DNA of 39,200 nt. Source: Komagataeibacter europaeus LMG 18890. Lineage in GTDB: Bacteria; Pseudomonadota; Alphaproteobacteria; Acetobacterales; Acetobacteraceae. Each line of letters begins with the position of its first letter. Position 1 is the first letter of the stretch. The stretch is from positions 1 through 39,200 of the forward strand of contig NZ_CADP01000024.1 in the NCBI RefSeq assembly GCF_000285295.1, given 5' to 3'. Shown one piece after another: positions 17,855-26,696 of the stretch. The notes below the pieces were generated by a model that made no database searches, was not told the DNA's origin, and saw only the letters and a program-made list of their open reading frames with translations. Position numbers and translations under genes: made by a program.

Positions 17855-18691
17855 ATGACACAAACACAAACGCGCCGCTTTCTCATTACCGGCGTCAGCA
17901 GCGGTCTGGGGCGCGCACTGGCCGAGCAGGCTCTGGCTGATGGTCATGATGTCATAGGCACCGTCCGGACCGAAAAGGCGCGGGAGACATTCGAGGCGCT
18001 TGGGGCACGCTTAACCGGCATTGTGCTCGACGTCACGGATTATGCTGCCATCAAACCCGCCGTCGACCGGATTGAAGCCGATCAGGGACCGATCGATGTG
18101 CTCGTCAACAATGCGGGTTACGGGCTGGAAGCCACGATCGAGGAGGCATCGCTGGACGAGATCCGACGGCAGTTCGAGGTCAATGTCTTTGGCGCCATCG
18201 CAATGATCCAGGCGGTTCTGCCGCATATGCGCGCGCGCAAGGCCGGTCATATCCTCAATGTAACCTCGATGGGCGGGATGATCACCATGCCGGGGCTGGG
18301 CCTTTACCATGGCAGCAAGTTCGCCCTCGAAGGCATTACCGAGGCCCTGGGCAAGGAGGTGGCCGGTTTGGGAATTCATGTCACAGCCGTGGAACCCGGT
18401 GCGTTCCGGACCGACTGGGCCGGACGGTCCATGGTCAGGGCTGAACGTCATATTCCCGATTATCGCGCAGTCTTTGAGCAGCTACACGAACGCCGTGCCG
18501 AAAATAACGGGCCTCATCTGGGTGATCCGCAACGGGCCGCGCGCGCAATGCTGGAAATCCTGAAGGTCGCGGCGCCGCCTGCGCACCTGCTGCTGGGCCG
18601 TGACGCGGTGCGGCTTGTCGGCGATCAACTGGCGCGCCTGCAGGCGGAATTCGAGCGCTGGCGGACGCTATCCTGTTCAACGGATGCCTGA
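17855..18691 (+). CDS. SDR-family oxidoreductase
   Basis: This 278-residue classical SDR has TGVSSGLG, NNAGYG, TSMGG and YHGSK. The sequence EPGAFRTDWAGRSM follows the active site. The ATG at 17855 follows ACAGGG and begins right at the Rossmann fold; upstream in-frame codons belong to the end of the serine hydrolase gene. It is paralogous to the 277-residue SDR at 10477, with the same architecture. Its partner is the exported hydrolase before it. Confidence 0.92.
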   Translation: MTQTQTRRFLITGVSSGLGRALAEQALADGHDVIGTVRTEKARETFEALGARLTGIVLDVTDYAAIKPAVDRIEADQGPIDVLVNNAGYGLEATIEEASLDEIRRQFEVNVFGAIAMIQAVLPHMRARKAGHILNVTSMGGMITMPGLGLYHGSKFALEGITEALGKEVAGLGIHVTAVEPGAFRTDWAGRSMVRAERHIPDYRAVFEQLHERRAENNGPHLGDPQRAARAMLEILKVAAPPAHLLLGRDAVRLVGDQLARLQAEFERWRTLSCSTDA

Positions 18692-18715
18692 CCCCGATAA
18701 ACGGACATAAAATTT

Positions 18716-18750
18716 CCGGGTGTCGCGTTTCCATAAAGGACGACACCCGG
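18716..18750 (+). terminator. Hairpin terminator after SDR
   Basis: CCGGGTGTCG and CGACACCCGG form a perfect 10-bp stem with a 15-base loop, 24 bases after the SDR stop. An ATTTATTGTTT stretch follows. This ends the plus-strand transcript between convergent genes. Confidence 0.65.
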
Positions 18751-18785
18751 AGCACATTTATTGTTTCTGCCCTACTCTGCAAAGA

Positions 18786-18808
18786 CAGGCGGCTTCAGAC
18801 ACCGCCTG
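18786..18808 (-). terminator. Hairpin terminator of the minus-strand SDR operon
   Basis: CAGGCGG and CCGCCTG form a 7-bp stem with a 9-base loop. Read on the minus strand it follows the SDR stop at 18817 and is followed by TCTTT. Confidence 0.5.
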
Positions 18809-18816
18809 ACGCAAGA

Positions 18817-19734
18817 TCAGGGCGATGCCGGTCGTGTGGGTGCCACGATATGCCGCAGATCCTCAAGACCGATGCGCCGTAGCAGTTCTGCCCGCATCCT
18901 GTCGGCCACGCCGTTGACGATTTCCGCCCCATCCTGTGCCGGATCGACATGTACGCGGAACGGGCGGCTGCCGCGCGGTGCATCCACAACCGCTTCGATC
19001 GCCCGGGCCACGCTCTGCGGGTCGGCATCGGTCGGTTCGAGGGCCGCCAGCCCCGCAAGCGCCTTTTCCTCCACGCCCTTGTACGGCCCATCCATATAGG
19101 CCAGCGCCACGGCCTGATCGGCTGGGGCACCGGCATCACGGAAATGGTTGGTGCCCTTGGTAAAGGCGCCCGGCACGATGATGGTCGTCTCGATCCCCCA
19201 GCGGGTCAGTTCACCAGCATAGGAAATGGCCAGCGCATCCATCGCCGCCTTTGCCGCGAAATAGGGGCCGAGGAAAGGCGGCGTGCCGCCCCGCGTGCTC
19301 GATGACGAGACCCACACGACCAGCCCCTGCCCCCTTTTGCGCATATGCGGCAGGGCCGCGCGATTGAGGCGTTGGGTGGACAGGACATTGACGTCATAGA
19401 GCACCGCCAGCTGCTCCGGCGTGAACGCTTCCGCCGGGCCAAAACACATATGACCCGCGTTATGGATCACGACGTCGATCTGGCCCTGCTCCACTATCAC
19501 CCTGTCTATCGCCGCCCGGACCTGCGTATCCTGAAGCACGTCGAGTGCGACGGTTCGCAGGTCAACATTCCAGTCCCCGGCAAACCGGGCCGCGTCCGCC
19601 ACCGCCGCTTTCCCACTGCCCGTGGGGTCCAGAATACCGGCATAGACGCAGTGCCCCGCGGTGGCGAGCGCGCGTGCGGTCATGGCGCCAAACCCGCTCG
19701 ATGCCCCGGTAATCAGGACAACCTGCCTGCCCAT
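18817..19734 (-). CDS. SDR-family oxidoreductase
   Basis: This is a 305-residue SDR starting at the second ATG (MGRQVVLITG). The bases GAAGGA just before it form its ribosome binding site, so the ATG at 19752 is not preferred. Motifs: TGASSGFG, HNAGH (a variant of NNAG), and SSSTRGGTPPFLGPYFAAK with Tyr-x3-Lys. The C-terminal extension suggests the same oxidoreductase group as the 277/278-residue SDRs. It follows the next SDR by 25 bp in one operon. Confidence 0.9.
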   Translation of the reverse strand: MGRQVVLITGASSGFGAMTARALATAGHCVYAGILDPTGSGKAAVADAARFAGDWNVDLRTVALDVLQDTQVRAAIDRVIVEQGQIDVVIHNAGHMCFGPAEAFTPEQLAVLYDVNVLSTQRLNRAALPHMRKRGQGLVVWVSSSSTRGGTPPFLGPYFAAKAAMDALAISYAGELTRWGIETTIIVPGAFTKGTNHFRDAGAPADQAVALAYMDGPYKGVEEKALAGLAALEPTDADPQSVARAIEAVVDAPRGSRPFRVHVDPAQDGAEIVNGVADRMRAELLRRIGLEDLRHIVAPTRPASP

Positions 19735-19759
19735 GCTGCTTTTTCCTTCCATGACCGCC

Positions 19760-20497
19760 TCAGACTATGCCGCCATTGGCGCGCAGGGTCTGGCCATTGA
19801 TCCACGCGCCATCGGGACCTACGAGGAACGCCACGGCCGCCGCAATGTCGTCTGGCGTGCCCAGGCGTTCCAGCGGGTTCATCTTCGACAGTTTTTCAAT
19901 CAGTTCCGGGCTTTTGCCATCAAGGAACAGCGCCGTTCCGGTCGGTCCCGGTGCGACCGCGTTGACTGTGGTGTTCCGGCCGCGCAGTTCCTTGGCCATG
20001 ATGGCCGTCAGGGTCTCGACTGCCGCCTTTGTGGCGGCATAGACGCCATAATTCTCGAATTTCAGCCCCACGACGCTGGTCGAGAGGTTGACGATCCGCC
20101 CATCCCTACGCAGCCGCCTGCCCGCCTCGCGCAGCGTGTTGAACGTGCCGCGGAAATTGATATCCACCTGGCGCGTAAAGGCCGCATCATCCACATCGGC
20201 AATCCGGCCCAGCGTCATGATCCCGGCATTGTTGACCAGCACATCGACCCCGCCAAAGGCTTTTTCCGCCGCATCAAACAGCGCGGCCACGGCTGCCGGA
20301 TCGGACACATCGGCTTTCACCGGGATGGCTTCGCCACCGTCGTGATGGATTTTGGCGACGAGTTCCTCCGCCTGCGCGGCATTGCCGGCGTAATTGACGA
20401 CAACAGCCAGCCCGTCCTTCGCCAGCCGCGTGGCAATAGCGGCACCAATCCCGCGTGACGAACCCGTGACGATCGCGACTTTTCTGCCCTGTGTCAT
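19760..20497 (-). CDS. SDR-family 3-oxoacyl-ACP-reductase-like oxidoreductase
   Basis: This is a 245-residue classical SDR: TGSSRGIG, NNAG, Ser in STSVVGL and YAATK. The C-terminal FLVGPDGAWINGQTLRANGG is typical of FabG-like enzymes. The ATG at 20497 follows AAAAGGAAAAG. It is the first gene of a two-SDR operon transcribed away from the LysR gene at 20615. The substrate cannot be read from the sequence. Confidence 0.92.
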   Translation of the reverse strand: MTQGRKVAIVTGSSRGIGAAIATRLAKDGLAVVVNYAGNAAQAEELVAKIHHDGGEAIPVKADVSDPAAVAALFDAAEKAFGGVDVLVNNAGIMTLGRIADVDDAAFTRQVDINFRGTFNTLREAGRRLRRDGRIVNLSTSVVGLKFENYGVYAATKAAVETLTAIMAKELRGRNTTVNAVAPGPTGTALFLDGKSPELIEKLSKMNPLERLGTPDDIAAAVAFLVGPDGAWINGQTLRANGGIV

Positions 20498-20614
20498 GTC
20501 TGCTTTTCCTTTTGTCTGCGGCCACTCAGGCCTTCGGACATGACCCTGCCCCTTTTCGGCCGCCCGATAATCCCGCATAATCCGGACAGGCTATTCGGAT
20601 AATGGGAACAGTTC
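20498..20614. promoter_or_regulatory. Divergent SDR/LysR promoter with LysR-type dyad
   Basis: At 20580-20600 there is ATCCG-N11-CGGAT. This fits the T-N11-A layout of LysR binding boxes exactly and sits 14 bp before the LysR start. It would let the regulator repress itself and activate the SDR pair. Confidence 0.55.
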
Positions 20615-21511
20615 ATGGACCGGCTGGATATCATGCGCCTGTTCATGCGCATCGTGGAACGCGAAAGCTTTACCCAGGCGGCAGAGGACATGAACCTGCC
20701 GCGTTCGACGGCGACCGATGTCATCAAGGGGCTGGAGGCGCGGCTTGGCGTGCGCCTGCTGCACCGCACGACCCGCCAGGTCAGCCCGACGCCGGAAGGC
20801 GAAACCTATTACCGCCGCTGTCGGCATATCGTGGCCGATATCGAAGATGCCGAGGCGGCATTCGGCACTGTCCGGCCAAAAGGCACATTGCGGATCGATG
20901 TGCATGGCACGCTCGCGCGCCATTTCCTGCTCCCGGCCCTGCCCGCGTTCTTTGCCACCTATCCGGATATCGAACTGCATATGAGCGAGGGCGACCGTCT
21001 GTTCGATCCCGTTCGCGAAGGCATGGACTGCGTGCTACGGGTGGGTGAACTCAAGGATAGCGGGATGGTGGCAAGGCAACTGGGCATGCTGGAGGAAGTG
21101 ACCCTGGCTGCCCCGGCCTATCTGGCGGCGCATGGCGTCCCGACCCACCCGGACGCGCTGGCGGATGGCCACTACATGGTCGGTTTCCAGTCCAGCCTGC
21201 GGGGCCGTATCCTGCCGCTGGAGTTCGTCATTGACGGAAAACAGCGTGATATGACCCTGCCCCTCCACATGGCCGTCAATGCGGCGGAAAGCTATGTTTC
21301 GGCTGCCCGGGCCGGGTTGGGCCTCATCCAGATCCCGCGCTATCACGCGGCGCACGACATCGGGGCCGGGACACTGGTTGAAATCCTGGCGGCGTTTCCA
21401 CCAACCTCCTCCCCCGTCGCACTGCTATATCCGCATAACCGGCAGATGTCGCCGCGCGTGCGCCTTTTCATTGACTGGGTTGTGGAGATTTTTCACGGCA
21501 TCCGCCCGTAA
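20615..21511 (+). CDS. LysR-family transcriptional regulator
   Basis: This is a 298-residue regulator. MDRLDIMRLFMRIVERESFT and LPRSTATDVIKGLEARLGVR form the DNA-binding domain, with LHRTTRQVSPTPEG in the wing. The effector domain is intact up to RVRLFIDWVVEIF. A LysR-type dyad lies just upstream, and the two-SDR operon is divergent. A secreted hydrolase gene follows 28 bp downstream and may share its transcript. Confidence 0.92.
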   Translation: MDRLDIMRLFMRIVERESFTQAAEDMNLPRSTATDVIKGLEARLGVRLLHRTTRQVSPTPEGETYYRRCRHIVADIEDAEAAFGTVRPKGTLRIDVHGTLARHFLLPALPAFFATYPDIELHMSEGDRLFDPVREGMDCVLRVGELKDSGMVARQLGMLEEVTLAAPAYLAAHGVPTHPDALADGHYMVGFQSSLRGRILPLEFVIDGKQRDMTLPLHMAVNAAESYVSAARAGLGLIQIPRYHAAHDIGAGTLVEILAAFPPTSSPVALLYPHNRQMSPRVRLFIDWVVEIFHGIRP

Positions 21512-21539
21512 CCTGGCCAGAAGCCACCAAGGAACCCCG

Positions 21540-22373
21540 ATGCGAAAATACACGCGAAACATGATCGCGACACTGTCGCTTCTCGCCCTCCTGCCCGCCG
21601 CGGCCTTCGCGCGTGATCACCCCCTGCAGAAAATGCCAGCCATCACCGCCGAGCCGGGCCAGAACGACCGTCTTTTCAACCTGCCGCTGAATGGGAGAGA
21701 AACAGTCCGTGTGCTGTCTACCGCGCCCGACCGCCCCCGGGGGATCATTGTCATGCTGCCTGGCGGGGCTGGCGATGTCGGCCTTGAAGAGAATGGAGAC
21801 ATCCGACACGGCGACAATTTTGTCGTGCGCACGCGCGGCCTGTGGAACAGGCGGGGTTTTGCCGTTCTCATTCCCGATACGATCGACCGCGCCAACCTCA
21901 GGGGCCAGCGCAGTTCTCCGGTCTATGCCCGTGTTGTGGCGCAACTCATCGCCCTTGCGCACCAGCAGGGACCGGAACCTGTTTTCCTGCTGGGCACGAG
22001 CCAGGGCAGCATCGCAGCCGTGAATGGCGCAGCACATGCCCCAGCGGGCAGCATTGCCGGTGTGGTGCTGACGGAATCCGTTTCCGTCATGGGGGGCAGC
22101 AGGGAGACAGTTTTCAGCGCCGATCCGCAGGCAATACGCGCGCCCGTCCTTGTCGTCGCCAACCGTGATGACCGCTGCAACGTCGCACCGCCACAGGCCG
22201 CCCAGCGGATTGCGGACGCCATGACGGCTAGTCGGGACGTGCATGTACTGATGGTTGCAGGCGGCACCACCCGATCGAAAAAGGCGTGTGGTTCACTCAC
22301 CCCGCATGGGTATTACGGGATTGAAGACCGGGTAGTTGACGCGATCAGCCAATGGCTGGATGCCCACTCATGA
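21540..22373 (+). CDS. Exported alpha/beta hydrolase
   Basis: This is a 277-residue protein with a clear signal peptide (MRKYTRNMIATLSLLALLPA, cleavage near AFA at 24). It has VMLPGGAGD (oxyanion region), the nucleophile elbow GTSQG (Ser154) and ANRDDRCNVAPP (probable acid loop). The ATG at 21540 is chosen because the signal peptide begins there. It acts outside the cytoplasm, probably as an esterase; the substrate is unknown. It sits downstream of the LysR gene in the same direction. Confidence 0.8.
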   Translation: MRKYTRNMIATLSLLALLPAAAFARDHPLQKMPAITAEPGQNDRLFNLPLNGRETVRVLSTAPDRPRGIIVMLPGGAGDVGLEENGDIRHGDNFVVRTRGLWNRRGFAVLIPDTIDRANLRGQRSSPVYARVVAQLIALAHQQGPEPVFLLGTSQGSIAAVNGAAHAPAGSIAGVVLTESVSVMGGSRETVFSADPQAIRAPVLVVANRDDRCNVAPPQAAQRIADAMTASRDVHVLMVAGGTTRSKKACGSLTPHGYYGIEDRVVDAISQWLDAHS

Positions 22374-22398
22374 TGATCCGGGCTACAGTAAAAAGCAG

Positions 22399-22479
22399 CT
22401 TCTGGTGAGGATTTTTTCAAAAAGCTTCGAAGAATGCCGCCTTTTTCGATCAAAAGGCGGCACCCGAAAACCTTTATTT
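22399..22479. repeat. Twin-hairpin repeat, copy 1 (bidirectional terminator)
   Basis: This is one of three related elements of about 78 bp. The strong hairpin is GCCGCCTTTT (22436-22445), loop TCGATC, AAAAGGCGGC (22452-22461). A second, decayed hairpin around CAAAAAGCTTCGAAG precedes it. It lies between the convergent hydrolase and transaldolase genes and has T runs on both sides, so it probably ends both transcripts. Confidence 0.75.
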
Positions 22480-22482
22480 TTT

Positions 22483-23637
22483 TCAATGTGGCTTCAGGCT
22501 TGATATCTTCGTGGATATACTGTCGCGCAGGACATGAAAGGCTTCCTCAAACGCGCCCAGCCCTTCATGCAGCAGGGCCTCCGTCACCCCGCCCAGATCA
22601 AGCCCCAGCCGGTCCGCCTCATGCAGCACCCGTTCCGCGCCCGGCATATCCCGTGTCAGCGTCGGGGCCACCGTGCCGTGGTCGCGAAAGGCTGCGAATG
22701 TAGCCGGTGGGATGGTATTGACCGTCTCGGGCCCGATCAGCGCATCGACATACAGCACATCGCTGTAAGCAGGGTCTTTCGTGCCGGTCGAGGCCCAGAG
22801 CAGGCGCTGGGGCTGCGCGCCAAGGGCCGCCAACTTCCGCCATCGCGCACTCTGTGTCACCTCCCGCCAGTATTGATAGGCCATCCTGGCATTGGCGATG
22901 GCGACCTTGCCACGCAGGTTTTCCAGCGCCCCTGCTTCCGGATCCGCTGCCGCCACCCGCGCGTCGATTGCCGCATCGATACGGGCATCAATGCGGCTGA
23001 CGAAAAAGGACGCGACCGAGGCGATGCCCGATACCGGCAGACCCTGCGCATGCCGCGCCTCCAGCCCGGCCATGTAGGCATCCAGCACCTTCTTGTATGC
23101 CTCAAGCGAGAACAGCAGCGTCACATTGACATTCATGCCATCCGCGATCGCGGTTCGCACGGCCTCTCCCCCTTCCTGCGTGCCGGGGATCTTGATCATG
23201 AGGTTGGGCGCGTCGACCCGTTTCCATAAATGCCGTGCCTCGGCCAGTGTGCCGATGGCATCATGCGCCAGATGGGGCGAAACCTCGAGGCTGACATACC
23301 CGTCAATATGCCTGCTGGCTTCATAGACGGGGTACAGCACTCTGGCTGCGGCCTGTATGTCCTCCACCGCCAGAATTTCATATAGGGCTGCCGCGTCGAC
23401 TGTCCGTTCGGCCAGCACCTGCCGGATGCGGGCGTCATATTCACTGCCCTGCCCGATGGCCTTCTGGAAGATGGCGGGATTGGAGGTCACGCCCTTCAGC
23501 CCGTCCTGATCCACCAGCCGTTTCAGGCTGCCGTTTTCGGTAAAGGAACGCTGGATGAAGTCCAGCCACGGCGACTGGCCAAGGCTGGCCAGTGCGCATA
23601 ATGGATTGGTCAGGGTCATGCTGTGGAGTTCGTTCAT
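22483..23637 (-). CDS. tal: Transaldolase
   Basis: This is a 384-residue cytoplasmic transaldolase. It transfers a dihydroxyacetone unit between sedoheptulose 7-phosphate and glyceraldehyde 3-phosphate, giving erythrose 4-phosphate and fructose 6-phosphate. Key features are SLKRLVDQDGLKGVTSNPAI near the start, NLMIKIPGT with the Schiff-base Lys149, and NVTLLFSLEAYKKVLDAYM. The length fits the long bacterial transaldolases, without a fused glucose-6-phosphate isomerase. It begins 27 bp after the transketolase stop. Its position as the last gene of the polyol operon suggests that erythrose 4-phosphate made by the operon is processed at once. Confidence 0.93.
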   Translation of the reverse strand: MNELHSMTLTNPLCALASLGQSPWLDFIQRSFTENGSLKRLVDQDGLKGVTSNPAIFQKAIGQGSEYDARIRQVLAERTVDAAALYEILAVEDIQAAARVLYPVYEASRHIDGYVSLEVSPHLAHDAIGTLAEARHLWKRVDAPNLMIKIPGTQEGGEAVRTAIADGMNVNVTLLFSLEAYKKVLDAYMAGLEARHAQGLPVSGIASVASFFVSRIDARIDAAIDARVAAADPEAGALENLRGKVAIANARMAYQYWREVTQSARWRKLAALGAQPQRLLWASTGTKDPAYSDVLYVDALIGPETVNTIPPATFAAFRDHGTVAPTLTRDMPGAERVLHEADRLGLDLGGVTEALLHEGLGAFEEAFHVLRDSISTKISSLKPH

Positions 23638-23664
23638 GATCTGTGTTTCCGGCTCTTCATGGGG

Positions 23665-25767
23665 TCAGGCGCGCGCGATCTGCCACCTTGCCGCGGCAAG
23701 GACAGTGGCCACGGTAAAGCCGAATTTTTCCTGCAACGCTTCCGCCGGGGCGGATGCGCCAAAGCCATGCATCACCACGGCCTCGCCCGTCAGGCCGATA
23801 TAGCGCGCCCACCCCATGCCGGATGCCTGTTCCACCGCCACGCGGGCAGTGACATCGGGCGGCAGCACGCTGTTGCGGTAGGCTTCGGGCTGGGCCTCGA
23901 ACAGATCCCATGACGGCATGGAAACGACACGAACGCTGATACCTTCCTTTTTCAGGATTTCATACGCCGCTACCACAAGGGAGACCTCGCTACCCGTCGC
24001 CATCAGGATCAGGTCCGGCTTGCCGCCGCAATCGGCCAGGACATAGGCCCCTTTCGCCAGTCCCGTGGCGGGGGCGTAAACGCTGCGGTCCAGTGTTGGC
24101 AGGTTCTGGCGGCTGAGCACCAGCACGGCGGGGCGATCGGTCATGGGGATGATGACCCGCCAGGCTTCCGCCACCTCGTTCGCATCGGCTGGGCGGATCA
24201 GGGTCACGCCGGGGGTGGCGCGCAGCTGGGCCAGCTGCTCGATGGGCTGGTGGGTGGGGCCGTCCTCGCCCACGCTTATGGAATCATGGGTGAAAATATA
24301 AAGGACCGGCAGGTTCATCAGTGCCGACATGCGGATTGGCGGCTTCATGTAATCGGAAAAGATAAGGAAGCCGGAGCAGAACGGCCGAAGACCCGCCAGC
24401 GCAATCCCGTTGCAGATCGACCCCATGGCATGTTCGCGCACGCCAAAATGCACATTGCGCCCGCCATAGGTCCTGCCCCATTGCGGCGGCTGGAAATCAC
24501 CCGCGCCCGCAAATGTCAGGTGGGTCTTGGTGGAAGGCGACAGGTCGGCCGAACCACCGATCATCCATGGATAATTCTGCGCAACCGCGTTGAGCACCAT
24601 GCCCGAACTGGCGCGGGAGGCCACACCTTTTGCATTCGCATCAAAGGTCGGGATGCCACCATCCCACCCGACCGGCAGCGTGCCGTTGATGATGGCCGTA
24701 ACCTCGGCCCCAAGGTCGGGATGGGCCTGAAGGTAGGCAGCAAACAGCGCCTGCCACCGTGCGCTGGCCGCAGCCCCGCGTGCATCCAGCCCGGACTGGA
24801 AATGCGCCAGCACGCCGTCAGGTACGTAAAAGCTGCGGTCTTCCGGCCAGCCGTAGAATTTCTTGGTCTCGCGGATTTCTTCCACGCCCAGCGGCTCGCC
24901 GTGGGCGGATGCCGTGCCCGCCTTGTGCGGCGCGCCCCAGCCGATAATGGAGTGGACGATGATCAGCGTGGGCCGCGAGGTCTCGGCCTTCGCATCGGCC
25001 AGCAGGCGTTCAAGATCGCCCGTGTCGTTGGCATCCATCAGTTCCAGCACGTGCCAGCCATAACCCTCGAAGCGCCGACGCACGTTTTCGGTAAACGCGA
25101 TGTCGGTCGAGCCTTCGATGGAAATCCGGTTGCTGTCATAAATCCATGTCAGGTTGCCCAGTTTCAGGTGGCCCGCGATGGATGCGGCCTCGCTCGCCAC
25201 CCCTTCCATCATGTCGCCATCACCGCACAGCGTGTAGATATGGTAGTCAAACAGGTCGAAGCCGGGGCGGTTGTAGCGCGCCGCCAGCCATTTTTCCGCC
25301 ATCGCCATGCCGACCGAATTGCCACATCCCTGCCCCAGCGGCCCGGTTGTGGTCTCCACGCCCGTGGTGTGGCGGTATTCCGGGTGGCCCGGAGTCCTTG
25401 AGCCAAGCTGGCGGAACTGCTCCAGATCCCCCAGCGTCAGGGCTGGCGCATCCGTCACCCGGCCCGCCTGCACATCGCGCACGCCCGCCAGATGGATCAG
25501 GGAGTAAAGCAGCATCGAGGCATGCCCGATGGAGAGCACAAAGCGGTCGCGGTTGGGCCAGAGCGGGTTGGCCGGGTCGTAATTCATGACATTGCGCCAC
25601 AGGGCATAGGCACAGGGTGCCAGCGCCATCGCAGTGCCGGGATGGCCGGAATTCGCCTTCTGCACGCCGTCCATGGACAGAGTGCGGATGGTGTTGATGC
25701 AGAGCTGGTCGATACTGGCGCTGGCGTGGCCGCCCCCATCGGGGGCAGCAGGGACTATGTGGCGCAT
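23665..25767 (-). CDS. tkt: Transketolase
   Basis: This is a 700-residue thiamine-diphosphate enzyme of the pentose phosphate pathway. Visible are SGHPGTAMALAPCAYALW near the N-terminus, the cofactor motif GDGDMMEGVASEAASIAGHL, HDSISVGEDGPTHQPIEQL, and the C-terminal domain (LSRQNLPTLDR, MATGSEVSL). The start is taken at MRHIVPAAP (25767), where similarity begins; a frame opening at 25884 would include the repeat upstream. It transfers two-carbon units, for example between xylulose 5-phosphate and erythrose 4-phosphate. The gap to the upstream SDR (135 bp) holds a hairpin repeat that may lower or separate its expression. Confidence 0.95.
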   Translation of the reverse strand: MRHIVPAAPDGGGHASASIDQLCINTIRTLSMDGVQKANSGHPGTAMALAPCAYALWRNVMNYDPANPLWPNRDRFVLSIGHASMLLYSLIHLAGVRDVQAGRVTDAPALTLGDLEQFRQLGSRTPGHPEYRHTTGVETTTGPLGQGCGNSVGMAMAEKWLAARYNRPGFDLFDYHIYTLCGDGDMMEGVASEAASIAGHLKLGNLTWIYDSNRISIEGSTDIAFTENVRRRFEGYGWHVLELMDANDTGDLERLLADAKAETSRPTLIIVHSIIGWGAPHKAGTASAHGEPLGVEEIRETKKFYGWPEDRSFYVPDGVLAHFQSGLDARGAAASARWQALFAAYLQAHPDLGAEVTAIINGTLPVGWDGGIPTFDANAKGVASRASSGMVLNAVAQNYPWMIGGSADLSPSTKTHLTFAGAGDFQPPQWGRTYGGRNVHFGVREHAMGSICNGIALAGLRPFCSGFLIFSDYMKPPIRMSALMNLPVLYIFTHDSISVGEDGPTHQPIEQLAQLRATPGVTLIRPADANEVAEAWRVIIPMTDRPAVLVLSRQNLPTLDRSVYAPATGLAKGAYVLADCGGKPDLILMATGSEVSLVVAAYEILKKEGISVRVVSMPSWDLFEAQPEAYRNSVLPPDVTARVAVEQASGMGWARYIGLTGEAVVMHGFGASAPAEALQEKFGFTVATVLAAARWQIARA

Positions 25768-25812
25768 CTCGTGCGGTTTTCCTGCGTTTTTAAGTATTGT
25801 TGAGAAAAATGA

Positions 25813-25892
25813 TAAAAGTTTTTGGAGACCGCCTTTTTTCAAAAGGCGGCGTTCCCTGAAGCTTTTTGAAAAAAGCTTCACCAAAAACTTTC
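25813..25892. repeat. Twin-hairpin repeat, copy 2
   Basis: Outer arms AAAGTTTTTGG (25815-25825) and CCAAAAACTTT (25881-25891) are exactly inverted. Between them lie two hairpins: CCGCCTTTTTTCAAAAGGCGG and GAAGCTTTTTGAAAAAAGCTTC. The element sits between the SDR stop and the transketolase start in one transcription direction, so it may attenuate the operon. Confidence 0.8.
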
Positions 25893-25902
25893 TTTTGACT
25901 GT

Positions 25903-26658
25903 TCAGCGGATTGTATAGCCGCCATCCACCACCAGGTTTTCACCATTCACCATGGCGGCGGCATTGCTGACCAGATAGGCGACGGCGCAGGCAATCTCGT
26001 CTGGCTGGGCAAAGCGGCCTGTTGGCACCTGCGCGCGGAAGGCATCGCCCACTGCCCCGGCCCAGACCTGCTTGCCCAGTTCCGTCTCGACCACGGTGGG
26101 GGAGATGGCGTTGACCGTAACCCCTGATGGTCCCCATTCAAACGCCAGTACCTTGGTCAGGCCCAGAATGCCAGCCTTGCTCGCGCTATAGGCGGCATGC
26201 TTGTCCAGGGCCACAAGGGCTGCCTGTGATGCGATGTTCACGATCCGCCCGAAGCCCTTCGTGCACATGGCCGGGCCAAGGGCGCGGGCAAACAGGAAGG
26301 GCGCGCGCAGGTTGATCGCCATGGTCAGGTCCCATGCGGACGTTTCCAGTTCAGCCGCTGATGCGATCAGGGCGATGCCAGCGTTATTGACCAGAATATC
26401 GACATGCCCCAACTGGGACAGGATGGTGCGGCAGGCCGTCGCGATCGCGGCCTCATCCGTAACATCGGTATGCACGCCACAATGCTGGCTACCCAGGCTG
26501 GCCGCGATTTCGGCCACCTTTTCATTACGGTCAACCAGGCAGACCACGGCCCCCTGCCCCGCAAGCCGCCGGGCAATGGCCAGGCCAATGCCGGATGCCC
26601 CGCCGGTCACGACGGCAGTACGGCCCGCAAGGCTGAGGAGTTCACTGAACGGTTTCAT
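25903..26658 (-). CDS. SDR polyol dehydrogenase (D-threitol/arabitol dehydrogenase-like)
   Basis: This is a 251-residue classical SDR: TGGASGIG, NNAGIAL, IASQAALVALDKHAAYSASK with Tyr-x3-Lys, and a C-terminal VNGENLVVDGGYTIR. VDRNE after the second strand, with an Asp, indicates NAD(H). Sequence style and position match the SDR D-threitol and related polyol dehydrogenases, which oxidise a polyol to the 2-ketose. Within this operon it lies after the polyol permease, so its substrate is probably what the permease imports. Choosing between threitol, erythritol, ribitol and arabitol is not possible from sequence alone. Confidence 0.85.
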   Translation of the reverse strand: MKPFSELLSLAGRTAVVTGGASGIGLAIARRLAGQGAVVCLVDRNEKVAEIAASLGSQHCGVHTDVTDEAAIATACRTILSQLGHVDILVNNAGIALIASAAELETSAWDLTMAINLRAPFLFARALGPAMCTKGFGRIVNIASQAALVALDKHAAYSASKAGILGLTKVLAFEWGPSGVTVNAISPTVVETELGKQVWAGAVGDAFRAQVPTGRFAQPDEIACAVAYLVSNAAAMVNGENLVVDGGYTIR

Positions 26659-26696
26659 TTTATTATTTCCGTCTATGTTTTTATTTATGGTCAGGT

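Noticed and set aside
24250-25401. 383-codon plus-strand frame
   Set aside because: It lies wholly antisense to transketolase, whose motifs are clear; the composition is typical of a GC-rich shadow frame.
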